A stretch of 64,000 nucleotides of DNA from Apteryx mantelli (lineage: Eukaryota; Chordata; Aves; Apterygiformes; Apterygidae), in contig NC_089983.1 of assembly GCF_036417845.1 (NCBI RefSeq), forward strand, positions 19,187,207 to 19,251,206, written 5' to 3'. Both the position numbers and the translations under genes were made by a program. The notes beneath the pieces are model-generated. The model searched no databases, was not told the DNA's origin, and saw only the letters and a program-made list of their open reading frames with translations. Shown here one piece after another: positions 1 to 11,272 of this stretch. Position 1 is the first letter of the stretch. Each line of letters opens with the position of its first letter.

Positions 1-3000
1 TGACCCAGGTGGTGAGGCCTCAGAGAAAACGAGTGACAGATGAATGAGCTAGAATAAAAAATACCCTTGTGATCGCCGCATAACTGTCAGAAAGGAACTG
101 GTGGGTGACACAGACATGTGAGATACAGGGTTTAGCAATCAACAAAAGCAAAGACTGCAGCTTGCTTTCCTCTGTTTAACATCAGCGTGAGAGCTCACAA
201 ACAGGTATGGAACATAAATAAAACACATGTTCAACCTTTTCAAAGGTTGAGGTTCTTTTTGCTAAGAAATAGAGCAGAAAACACATGGTCACAATTGAGT
301 AATATCCAGATAGCTGCAAGGTTCACTTCATTACTAGCTGTACAAGCCCTTTTGTTTTCAAAATTATTTGCCAGCTTTTCAAAGACAGAAAAGTATATGA
401 TCTTCTTAAAGTACTGATCCATCTTAAGGTGATGATTACTAGCAGGGCTGAGAGCTTCATCTGTTACCTAACGTATCCTCTAATGAGACCCTGTTTTGAG
501 GTGCTTTGATCTTGCTAAACTTTAATCATTTGGATTAAAATTTTCCAGGCCAGGTATTTACCTCAAGTTGATTTTTTAAAATCAATACATCTTTGTACCT
601 GTTGTCAGAAGTATGAAATTAGCATCGTCACTATACAAGACATTCCAATCCCTCACTAAATTCCCTCTTTGCAGGAGCTGGGTAAGTACATCTGGTTTTA
701 TTTCACAAGAAATTGAGAGCTAGAGAAATGTTACATGATCAGTGTTCTTGACAACGGATGAAATTTTTGCAGCTGGATTTGCTCACTCCATAAGCACTTT
801 CTATATTCAGATTTATTTTTAGCATTGGCAAGACCTAGCTCATTAAGTTTGATGAAAGATATTTTACAATAAATTAGTATCTCAGTTCATTACAACGGAA
901 GCTCAACAACTTCTGAAAGCAGGATACATTTAATTTTAAATGGAAGGATGTTGTTAAAGGGTGCCATTGACCTTTCAAATGTGCTACTAAAGCGAAGATC
1001 AGATGGCAGATCCTGCACAATGGTGGGGAATAAGGAACAAGCTGTACACCCAAAGGTTGCTGCTAACCTGGTCCTCTTATTTGGCAAAGAGAAGTGGATT
1101 AGGCTATAGAACAACCTCTAATAAATGTTAGAATGCAGACTCGTCAGCCTTGTTTGGTGAGCATTACTTTCTCCCCACAATATAACTGAGGAACAGAGTG
1201 TTTTGGGTTCCCTGCTGGCCTTCCTATGGTTGCTGGCAATGATCGAGTTCTGAGGGATGTCACTAAAATTACTGCATGCAATTCCTCATTCTAACTTCAT
1301 GACTTCCTTACTGTGATTTTGGTTTCTTTTCTTTTTTCCATTTTTTTTTTCCTCCAGAAAGAATTGGTTAGAGAGAGGATAAAGTGACTATGGGAAAGAA
1401 AAAATGTGTGAAAACGGGAACCTGAAAGAAGTAGCAATAAGAAATAATTAGAATTCTATTTAATAGTGAGAATATTTCAGATCTGTTGAAAACCATAACT
1501 ATTTCTCTCTATGCAACATGTAAAGTTACTACACTACACTGCTTTCCCTCAGCTAAAAAAAAGTCTTGTAATGCTTAATCCTATAGATTTGAACCATGAA
1601 AGCAATGAAAAATAATTGTTTCCCTCAATCTTTTCACAGAATCCTGGCTCAAATGGCACGTATTTTTCCTATTATTTGAATTTGTTTCTGCCAAAGGTAA
1701 GTTCTGAGCTCCAATATGTGGTCCAAAAATGGTGACAGGGGAAAGCTGAGACAAAGCGTGATTTTCTCTCTGATTAAATGCTCTTACAGTTTATGCTCAC
1801 CTGAGACTCCCCAAGCCTAGTGTTTTCTATGGATTTTTTCTTGGCCTTTAGCAATTCCTGGCCAACAAGGAACGCAAGGTTTGGGGAATCTGAGCACAGT
1901 GTTTCAAGGAGAAGAAAATAAAAGGGTAAGGATTTCAGCAATCACAGTGGAATAAGAAATAAATATGAAAAAAAAGGTTGAAGTCTAGCCATGAAAGGGC
2001 AGTCCAGCACTGACCTATACAACTAAAGGCAGGCCTTATTCTAGTAACAAAATTATCGAGGAAGTATTGGTATTCTACCAATTTGCAATTGCAAAATTCA
2101 GAAACTGTTGCAAAGAGTTAGACTGGATAATCTAATCTCTATTATCGCTCATATCTGATCTAGATGAATTTTAGATTCGCTGCTTCCTCCTACATACCTG
2201 AAGAGCAAGACTATCTCTTTAATGCTCCTTTGCTTTAGCTAATATCCTATCAGATAATTTCACTTAACATCATATTCTGTTTGCTGCTGGAGCAAAGGTG
2301 AAAGTTCATCACCAAGAAATCTAATATCCTTATTTACCCTGAACCTAATACTTACCCTTTCCTAAAAAAAATACCCAACCAAACAAAAAAAAGCACATAC
2401 AAAGCTCATTGCTATCTAGAAATGCTCAGAGATTGTATTAAAAACACAAAATGCCATAACCTCCTTTTGATTCAAAGAACCTATAAATCAGATTTCAAAG
2501 CTGGCCTCTCATTTTCTTGCACAAGTTTTGTACAATCACTATTTAACTGTGCAAGTCAGATAGCTAACCATCTTCTCTTTTTGATCTGTGGCCCAGGACA
2601 GGACCATGATTTGCCCCAGTGTAGATCTAAAGGCAATGAAGCTGTCCTAAATTGGTTGCTCCTATTATGACTACACAAGTGCAAAACCCGGTGTTTCCCA
2701 AATCCATCACACGATCCATTTGCACATGCTCTGGAGTTGTCTTTCGGGACAACCACCGCTGTAAGCTGTGTGCACAGAGAATTGGTAGATCACCACCCAA
2801 AGCAGTAGCACTTGTAGCTCTGAATATATGGATCCAGTGTCACCTCTTACTTGTCTACCCAGATTGCTAGTCCGTGGCTAGGCACAGAACAGGTTCTGTG
2901 GGATCACAAATGTGCAATTTTTTAGGGGAAGACTTGGGAGCAGATGAAAGCTTGGGTCTGCCATTCCCCAACATACCTGCCAGAGAAGCTGAGCTGGTAC

Positions 3001-3712
3001 AGGGTGGGGAACTTAACTGTGCTAGATAAAGGAGTAGTACTGAAATCTCCTTTCACCTGGAGCAGTAGAGAAACCAAGAAAAGGAATAGCAACTCTCCAA
3101 GGGATACAGCTGCATGCCACTCCTTTCTGAGGGTAAGCTCTGATATGTCAGTCTTACCTGTTGAATGCATGCCCAGGGAATTACAGGCTAGATGAAAACT
3201 GAATTTTTTTTGTATTTTACCAACCCATCATGCAGCATTCTTTATCTATGATTTAACAGGTCTTTTACCATTCGTAACTTCTGTGATTTCAACCAGAGGG
3301 AAAAATGTGATAGGATTTTGAATGACTCATGGGTCTTGTGAAATATTTTAAAATGGCTCATCCTACAGGCTTTTTAACTGGATTAAAGCATAGTAAAAAC
3401 TTGAATTCTGTAAAATGGCCTGGACACTGATATTTTGTGCTTTTAAAATGTGATTTTGTTCTGAACATACATCAAACTGTTCTGTAAAACTTAGCACATA
3501 TGTAACTGATTAGGCACATAAAGGTTTCTACATTCTTGGGTACTTTCTTATAAACTTGCGCGAAACTTCAGGCAATATTCTTCATCGAGGTCAAATTTTC
3601 AATTAGCAAAGTACATCTGTAGATCTGGATTTACTAAACCAATGACAAATATTACCTGATGCTTGCATACATGGTTACTCTGCTTGCGCTGCACTGCCAA
3701 CTCTCAGTTTCT

Positions 3713-3760
3713 GGGGCCAGATTCTCAGCTGGCATGAATCAGCATAGAGCCGCCAGAAGT
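3713..3760. repeat. Arm of a palindromic sauropsid repeat (MITE-like relic)
   Basis: The stretch reads GGGGCCAGATTCTCAGCTGG and continues with a TGAATCAGCATAG motif. It resembles one arm of a widespread palindromic repeat that I remember from turtle, crocodile and bird DNA, which has GGCCAGAT ends and a TGTAAATCAGC core. The second arm is too diverged to recognise. The family assignment is from memory. Confidence 0.4.
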
Positions 3761-4467
3761 TTGATTGCCAGAGATCTTCTCCTATATTTATTTTTAGTGA
3801 ACATATGGATTTTCCCTTTCCTTTTTTTTCTCTGATCTACTTGTGTCCTTTTTCATGCTCCTGTATAGCATTAGCACTTATAGCAAAAGGCCGTGTAACT
3901 GCAGTGACTTTCAGAGGGAGAGACAGGCTAAGCACAGCTGCAAGTTCCTTGCATCTGTCAATACACTTTTTTGTACCACAGATGTTTTGCCTCCTGTAAC
4001 ATTGACACTGTACCTATCAAAGGCACCTATCCTGTCTTCTGTTCGCTTCTGATGATGACAAAGGCTAACTACACCCCTACACCCTAGTCTCTGAAGTTCT
4101 CTGTGTCCTCTTTGATCTTTCCACCTATCTCTCTCTGGTCACAGGAACATGAATTTAGAGCTCTGTAGTTTTCAAAGGTCTGTACTGTTAACTGCTTTGC
4201 CAACTTCAGCCAAAGACTTAGAAGCTTGCTCTTGGATACAGAGGCATTATAAGGAGCTGATAGGCTTGGACTAAACAGACAGCAAGAGATCACAGAAGAA
4301 TGTCCCTGGAAAATGTTCGTAAGTATAACTTTGAAAAAGAACACCTGCTTTCAAAACACAGGCTAATATGTTACAGGCTCCAAATAATGGCATCTGAAAA
4401 TCTTGACCCTTCCCATGTTCGGGAGAATTGATATACTGATGCTCTGAGTAATCCCTGTACAAGACTT

Positions 4468-4503
4468 AGTAATAATAACAATAATAATAATAATAATAAT
4501 AAT
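4468..4503. repeat. AAT trinucleotide microsatellite
   Basis: A run of about twelve AAT/AAC units, almost uninterrupted towards its right end, in AT-rich intergenic DNA. Confidence 0.9.
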
Positions 4504-7500
4504 GGGTTACAGAACAAATTTTGGTTTCTAAATATCATTCAGCAGGAAAATAGATCACAACTGTCTGTTTTAGAAGCACTGGGAAAACCTGTCATAGTTA
4601 AGAATGAAAGTATTAGGCAGATGTGACATTTAATATCTGAACTGTCATCAGACAGGAAATTACATTGTTACCTAAAAAAAAAGAAGTCTGACGATAGGCA
4701 TTATAGACCAACTTCATCCCTAGTGCAATGCTGTTTGTCTGTGCCTCTGACACCTAACTGTGGTTCCAGCACAAAAGTCCCTTCCACATCAGTTGAACAG
4801 CTCCATGTGTTCTTACTCAGCCTTCTCTGCTTCCTTGAGAAGTTAAAATAAGATTTTACTATTTCTTGCTCTTTGTGGTACCACCTGGGCCAATATGGCT
4901 CAGAGAATGTGAGCAGGATTCACTTGTGGTTCATGTATAGTCAGCATCATTCATTCACTTTGATAACAGAAATGCTGTTGTTGGTGCTGATCTCAGAAGT
5001 CAGCATGGTGTTTTCAGGGGTTTTCTCTATCTCAGAGAGAACTGGCAGGGCTGGCAGCTACTGCTTAATGGGAAAGAGCTGACCTGGGAATCCCTGAGAA
5101 ACGTAAACATACACACAGAATCCAGCATTTCCCTGAAGCTCATGACACATACTTTCAACTTCAGCTTAGGGATTTTTTTGCCTTGGAATTTCATTTAACA
5201 TAATTGCTCTGTGTTCATAAATCGCATATTAATGCCTGCACTGGGCTGTGTGAAGCTAATGGAAACCACCTCATCAAGGCCACACTTGCTTCTAGACTCA
5301 GCCGCAAAGCACACCACGGTCAGGGCATTGCTGTGTTACCCCAGGAGAAGCCCTGGGAGGTAGCAGTGCTTTATAGACATCCCTGCGGGTCCTGCTTCCT
5401 CCACCTGCCTTCTTTTTCTTGCCAATATGCTCCAGCTGCCTTGTTACACATTTGAGCGCAGTCCTCGCTTGCCTCCAACAAGCTTCAGTGGCTTGCACAC
5501 AGGGCAGAGCCGGAGCTTTGCGCCCTCACGCTGGGCCCTGTTCTCCCTCCTCACCCCATGGCACAGCCCGGAGACCACCTGCAGGACCACACAGTTATCT
5601 CTTGCAGTCTGAAGCAACTGCGCCAGCCCAGGGCTGGATTCAGCCACATATTAATGTCACTTTGGTTGACCTCAGCAGTTAGACAAAATTTTAGGTGGCT
5701 TCTTTTGGTAAGCAATCGCCAGGTGTTTCACAGAGGCAGTCCTGCCCATGTACTACACTGAATCAGGAATAGAACAACAATTGACAGTTTCTTTTTTTCA
5801 TTCCCACCTGTTTCCTATAAAGCTCCCTAGCCTCTTTCTCAGGGTTATGCCAGAAAGCCTTCCCAAGCTAGCCTGTTTTTTCTGCTGCCCTCTCTCTCAG
5901 AGTCTGCACCCACCTTTCCACACAGCTGCAATTCAAATCGTTCCTCTGCCCTGGAGCTCCTTCCTGGGGCCCAGGGAAAGCCCCAGGGTCCCATTGCCCA
6001 AGTCCCCCTCCAGCCTTGTGGTGGCCTCTGCTGCGGCAGCAGCCCCCATTGTTTCAGTGATCGGTTCCATCAAAGAGCTCAGTTGCTTTCTGCAGAGCAC
6101 AAAAAGCCGTTGTTACACCCACACACTTTACTCACTCTCCAGCATAATATTATTAAGGAGCCACACTCTTCTGAAGAGGTCAAAGGCACTTCTCCGTCCT
6201 GAGTACAGCTGCATCAAACACGCGAGAAGTTTCCAGACCAAATTATATGGTATGACAAACCAAATGAAAACTAAGAAACTTTCCAAACCAAAAGAAAGTT
6301 ATTTCATTTTTCAAACTCTTATCTCTGAAACGTCTCACTGCTTTTGCCTCAAACTTCCAACAGTGAAAAAGCTGCAGACAGCTGTAGAACGAGTGTAGAA
6401 AACTGCAAATAGACAGACTTAGTTCTGGCAGTTAGATGGAGCAGGAAGGAGAGGTTAATGGGGGAGAAAGCCTCACATTTCACTAGACAGTGACAAACAC
6501 TTCTCCATAATAAGACAACAGGATTTGACAGGATTTTTTGTGTTTTAAGCTTAGCATGCCTTTCTTGATAGAAAGTAAGATCCCTTTCTCCTTCTGACAT
6601 GGTATATCACGCCTTCAATAAAATCCTTTTGAAGATCAATATGCACACACAATATAATCTGACGTTATTCCAGTGCTACAGGGAACATCTTGAACATAAT
6701 TGCACCACATGGAAGTTGACTTGCTATGAGAAAAACACACAAAAAAGCTTTCACAACAAATCTGTAAACACATTTATGCTCCCAATAGCCATGATAAATC
6801 CAGTTAAACAGCCAGGATTTGTGCTACAAACTGTCACTAAAGGAGTTAATACAGTTTCTGTCATATGGAATACACTAGCTTAAATAAAGAAATCACATTT
6901 CCTAGTAGACAAAGGTCCATAATTATTCTGTAGCCAAGACTTGCTTGAGAGAGCTGACAGCTGAACCAAGGTTTATTAGATGCAGCTCACTCATATACCA
7001 TCCATGGTGGCACCCCGTTGCCTCATCCTCACTCTCCCTAGTCCTGACATTGCCACCACTCCCTTTCTGCCTTTCCTCCGCCCCCAGGAGTGCTGTGGAG
7101 CTGCAGGTGCTGCCTCCACTGCTGGCTCTGATGCCTCTTCTAGAAGTGCTGATGAGAGCAGACAGCGTTCAGGTAATCCTGGACCCTGCTCCCCAGTATG
7201 ACCAGTCCAGGAGATTCCTGAACCCACTCAGATTCAGCAGAGTTTATTTTCTTCAGATCCTCTCCACAGTATGCAAGGCTCATGTCTCATCAGCTGGACC
7301 AGCCTCACCAGTTGGGAACCACTATTATAAAAAATATCTGCAACACACATAATATATTGGAATGGCTGAAAATTAAATTCAAAGTTATTCTTTGGACAAG
7401 AAGATAAAAAAGCCAGTAAGACCAGAGTGTTTCCTAACACAAACTCTGATCTTAGTCTTATTTTGAAGGACATGCAGAATGAGGTTTGTTTTGCTTTGTT

Positions 7501-8884
7501 ACGAGCATCACTACTTTAGGTATGAGACTGACACTGCAACAGTAACAAATAGTACCAAAAGTCAAATAGAGTCCTGCAGATGCACATGCCATGCCACACA
7601 CAACACCATTAAGTTCATTTTTGAGATGTGACACTACAGAAAACCAGTTGTGAAAGCATAAGTCTTAAATATGAAATAACTTATTTCCCAAGGTGCTTGA
7701 CTTCCCTGCAGTTTACAGGATGTTAAAAATTGTAATTAGCAATAATAACCACATTCATAAAGCCAATATAAGCAGAAGACCTGGTTCTAGTCTGATGTTC
7801 TGCTACTAATGCACTGAAAATACAGAGCTCCCACAGTAAAGAAATTACTTCAGCCTAGAACTGAAAATTTCCTTTTTCTGCAAAAGACATGTACAGAACA
7901 AGCAATCTATACCACTGCTCTGCATCTGGGTTTTTGAATAGGCTCTGCATAAAAATCAAAATCACCAAAACAATTAAAATCATCAGTATTTATCATGAGA
8001 GAGAAGAAATTCTATTTATGAGTGCTTAAAACAGATCAAAAAAAGGAGCAATGGCTGGTGTAGATACCTGCTGAAAAGAAGTCCTTTGGATCAGTCTGCA
8101 AACTGCCAGTGGACAGCAGCACAACAGTGGAAACCCCGAACAGTGGGTGGTGTCCCGGCACTCAGTTCCACTCCTCAGCATCCTTATTACGTTAGCCATT
8201 TAGGTAAGACTTTGAAGTTTAATGGTTAATTATCCTCCAAACAGTAATCACACACAGAGTGCAATGAGTCCAGGTGTGTTGCATCCTTCTGCTGAAAGAG
8301 GCAGAGGAACACTCTAGACGTTACTCCAGTCTCCCAGTTGCTATTTTTCCCAGACTGCAGAAACTCTGGAACACTGCATCCTAAACAAATATAATAGCTA
8401 TTGTCTCTCTCCCAAGGACAGCAGGTAACAAAAGATCTCTATAGGAAACACCTGAGAACTATGAGTATGATAGTGTCAACAGCCCTTACCTTGCTTTCCC
8501 ACTGCAGAAGACAGCCAGCCACTGTGTACCACAACAAATTCTAGCATTTTTGATTCAACTTGTTTCCTTTTTTTCCCCTCTAAATGAAGCACCTGAAGCA
8601 TGTAGTTTCCTGTAGACAGAGTCCCCACAGGAGCACTGGGCTATATTTTTTCTCCAGATTAAAAAAAAAAAAAAAATCTCTATTTATGCTTCTGTAGCTA
8701 GTTTTTGTGCGTGTGCTTGTGAACCTCCTCTCAATATTCTGATTTTCACTGTTCTTCTTTGTACGTTTCATGCCTCCATTTTCCATAGACATAGGAAATG
8801 TCTCTGTCAAGGCTGGGATGCTACGACCAGTAGTGAAAGAAGCTAATATAACACCCTGCTTCAGTGGACAGCCAGTGAGCAATG

Positions 8885-8910
8885 CAGGCATACCTCATTT
8901 TATTGTGCTT
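8885..8910 (+). repeat. Left terminal inverted repeat of the Tigger element
   Basis: Begins CAGGCATACCTCATTTTATT. The first 11 bases are the exact inverse of the right end. The flanking dinucleotide is TG where TA is expected. Confidence 0.85.
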
Positions 8911-9308
8911 CGCTTTATTGCACTTCACAGATATTGCGTTTTTTACAAATTGAAGGTCTGTGGCAACCCTGAGTTGAGCAAATCTATCGGCACCATTTTT
9001 CCAACAGCATGTGCTCACTTCCTGTCTCTGGGTCACATTTTGGTAATTCTTGCAATATTTCAAACTTTTTCATTGTTATTGTATCTGTTATAGTGACCTG
9101 TGGTCAGTGATCTTTGATGTTACTATTGCAATTGTTTTGGGGCACCACGAACTGTGCCCATATAAGACGGCAAACTTAATCGATAAATGTTGTGTGTGTT
9201 CTGACTGCTCCAGCGACCAGCCGTTCCCCTGTCTCTCTCCCTCTCCCTGGGCCTCCCTGTTCCCTGAGACACAACAGTACTGAAACTAGGGCAACTAATA
9301 ACCCTACA

Positions 9309-11048
9309 ATGGCCTCCAAGTGTTCCAGTGAAAGGAAGAGTTGCACGTCTCTCACTTGAAATCAAAACCTAGAAACGATGAAGCTTAGCGAGGAAGGCAT
9401 GTCGAAAGCCGAGAGAGGCTGAAAGCTTGGCCTCTCGCACCAAACAGGTAGCCAAGTTGTGAATGCAAAGGACGAGTTCTTGAAGGAAAGTCAAAGTGCT
9501 ACTCCCATGAACACACAAATGATAAGAAAACAAAACAGCCTTTTTGCTGATATGGAGAAAGTTTTGGTGGTCCGGATAGAAGATCAAACCAGCCACAACA
9601 TTCCCTTAAGCCAAAGCCTAATGCATAGCAAGGCCCAAACTCTCTTCAATTCTGTGAAGGCTGAGAGAGGTGAGGAAGCTGCAGAAGAAAAGTTTGAAGC
9701 TAGCAGAGGTTGGTTCATGAGGTTTAAGGAAAGAAGCCATCTCCATACCGTAAAAGTGCAAGGTGAAGCAGCAAGTGCTGATGTAGAAGCTGCAGCAAGT
9801 TATCCAGAAGACCTAGCTAAGATAATTGAGGAAGGTGGCTACACTAAACAACAAATTTTCAATGTAGACAAAACAGCCTTCTATTGGAAGAAGATGCCAC
9901 CTAGGGCTTTCATAGCTAGAGAGGAGAAGTCAATGACTGGCTTCAAAGCTTCAAAGGACAGGCTTGTTCAGGGCTAATGCAGCTGGTGACTTTAAGCTGA
10001 AGCTGATGCTCATTTACCACTCCGAAAATCCTAGGGCCCTTAAGAATTATGCTAGATCTACTCTACCTGTGCTCTATAAATGGAACAACAAAGCCTGGAT
10101 GACAGCACATCTGTTTACAACATGGTTTACTGAATATTTTAAGTCCACTGTTGAGACCTACTGCTCAGAAAAAGATTCCTTTCAAAATATTACTGCTCAT
10201 TGACAATGCACCTGGTCACCCAAGAGCTCTGATGGAGATGTACAACGAGATTAATGTTGTTTTCATGCCTGCTAACACAACATCCATTCTGCAGCCCATG
10301 GATCAAGGAGTAATTTTGACTTTCAAGTCTTATTAAGAAGTACATTTCGTAAGGCTATAGCTGCCATAGATAGGGATTCCTCTGATGGATCTGGGCAAAG
10401 TAAATTGAAAACCTTCAGGAAAGAATTCACCATTCTAGATGCCATTAAGAACATTCGTGACTCATGGGAGGAGGTCAAAACATCAACATTAACAGGAGTT
10501 TGGAAGAAGTTGATTCCAACCTTCATGAATGACTTTGAGGGGTTCAAGACTTTGGTGGAGGAAGTAACTGCAGATGTGGTGGAAATAGCAAGAGAACTAG
10601 AATTAGAAGTGGAGCCTGAGGATGTGACTGAATTGTTGCAATCTCATGATAAAACTTTAACGGATGAGGAGTTGCTTCTTATGGATGAGCAAAGAAAGTG
10701 GTTTCTTGAGATGGAATCTACTCCTGGTGAAGATGCTGTGAACATTGTTGAAATGACAACAAAGGATTTAGAATATGACATAAACTTAGTTGATAAAGCA
10801 GCGGCAGGGTTTGAGAGGATTGACTCCAATTTTGAAAGAAGTTTATTGTGGGTAAAATGCTATCAAACAGCATCGCGCTCTACAGAGAAATCGTTTGTGA
10901 AAGGAAGAGTCAGTCGATGCGACAAACTTCCTTGCTGTCTTATTTTAAGAAATTGCCACAGCCACCCCACCCTTCGGCAACCACCACCCTGATCAGTCAG
11001 CAGCCATCAACATTGAGGCAAGACCCTCCATCAGCAAAAAGATTATGA
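9309..11048 (+). pseudogene. Inactivated Tigger (pogo-type) DDE transposase
   Basis: This is the relic of a transposase with an N-terminal CENP-B-like HTH region and a DDE/D catalytic domain. A start codon at 9,309 (MASKCSSERK...) runs into an in-frame TGA at 9,357. Later pieces lie in different frames: 9,459-9,977, 9,964-10,203, 10,151-10,336, 10,405-10,992 and 10,848-11,048, so at least three or four small deletions or insertions break the gene. The three catalytic acidic positions are still visible: the Asp in NVDKTAFYW (codon at 9,867), the Asp in [10 protein letters not shown] (10,202) and the Asp in QPMDQGVI (10,301). The Lys after the first Asp, where the family usually has Glu, is a change next to the active site. 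No functional product is possible. The C-terminal frame ends at TGA 11,046, about 40 bp before a poly(A) signal. Confidence 0.9.
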
Positions 11049-11246
11049 CTCGCTGAAGGCTCAGATGATGGTTAGCATTTTTTAGCAATAAAGTATTTTT
11101 TAATTGAGGTATGTACATTGTTTTTTTAGACATAATGCTATTGCACACTTAAAAGACTACAGGATAGTGTAAACATAATTTTTACATGCACTGGGAAACC
11201 AAAAAATATTGCGATATTTGCTTTATTGTGGTGGTCTGGAACCAAA

Positions 11247-11272
11247 CCCACAATATCTCCAAGGTATGCCTG
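11247..11272 (-). repeat. Right terminal inverted repeat of the Tigger element
   Basis: Ends GGTATGCCTG, the inverse of the left end, and is followed directly by TA, the normal Tigger/mariner target site. Confidence 0.85.

Larger units (their letters stand above)
1..8884. other. Intergenic region left of the Tigger element; no gene supported
   Basis: I compared the open frames on both strands with protein families I know and recognised none. There is no chain of exons with matching phases. The contents are simple repeats (an AAT run near 4,470-4,503), part of a palindromic repeat relic near 3,713-3,760, a somewhat GC-richer patch at about 5,250-6,100, and an isolated exon-like segment at 7,088-7,172. 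By mammalian synteny this side should lead towards NAB1 on the opposite strand, but I see no NAB1 coding exon. Non-coding exons or lncRNAs cannot be excluded from sequence alone. Confidence 0.6.
8885..11272 (+). mobile_element. Near full-length pogo/Tigger DNA transposon, Tigger1-like
   Basis: The element starts CAGGCATACCT and ends with the inverted form AGGTATGCCTG, so the outer 11 bp of the terminal inverted repeats match perfectly. Further in, the repeats are degenerate, with CTTTATTG motifs in both. It spans 2,388 bp, close to the roughly 2.4 kb I remember for the mammalian Tigger1 consensus. The right flank is TA, the expected target-site dinucleotide; the left flank is TG, probably a mutated TA. 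Inside are an AT/GC-mixed 5' leader, a broken DDE transposase read left to right, and an AATAAA at 11,087-11,092. Many sites that are CG in the remembered consensus are TG or CA here, the pattern of an old methylated insertion. The element is not autonomous. Membership of Tigger is firm; equivalence to Tigger1 itself rests on memory. Confidence 0.93.

Noticed and set aside
10323-10829. Minus-strand open frames inside the Tigger element
   Set aside because: They are complements of the transposase coding strand and match no protein of their own.
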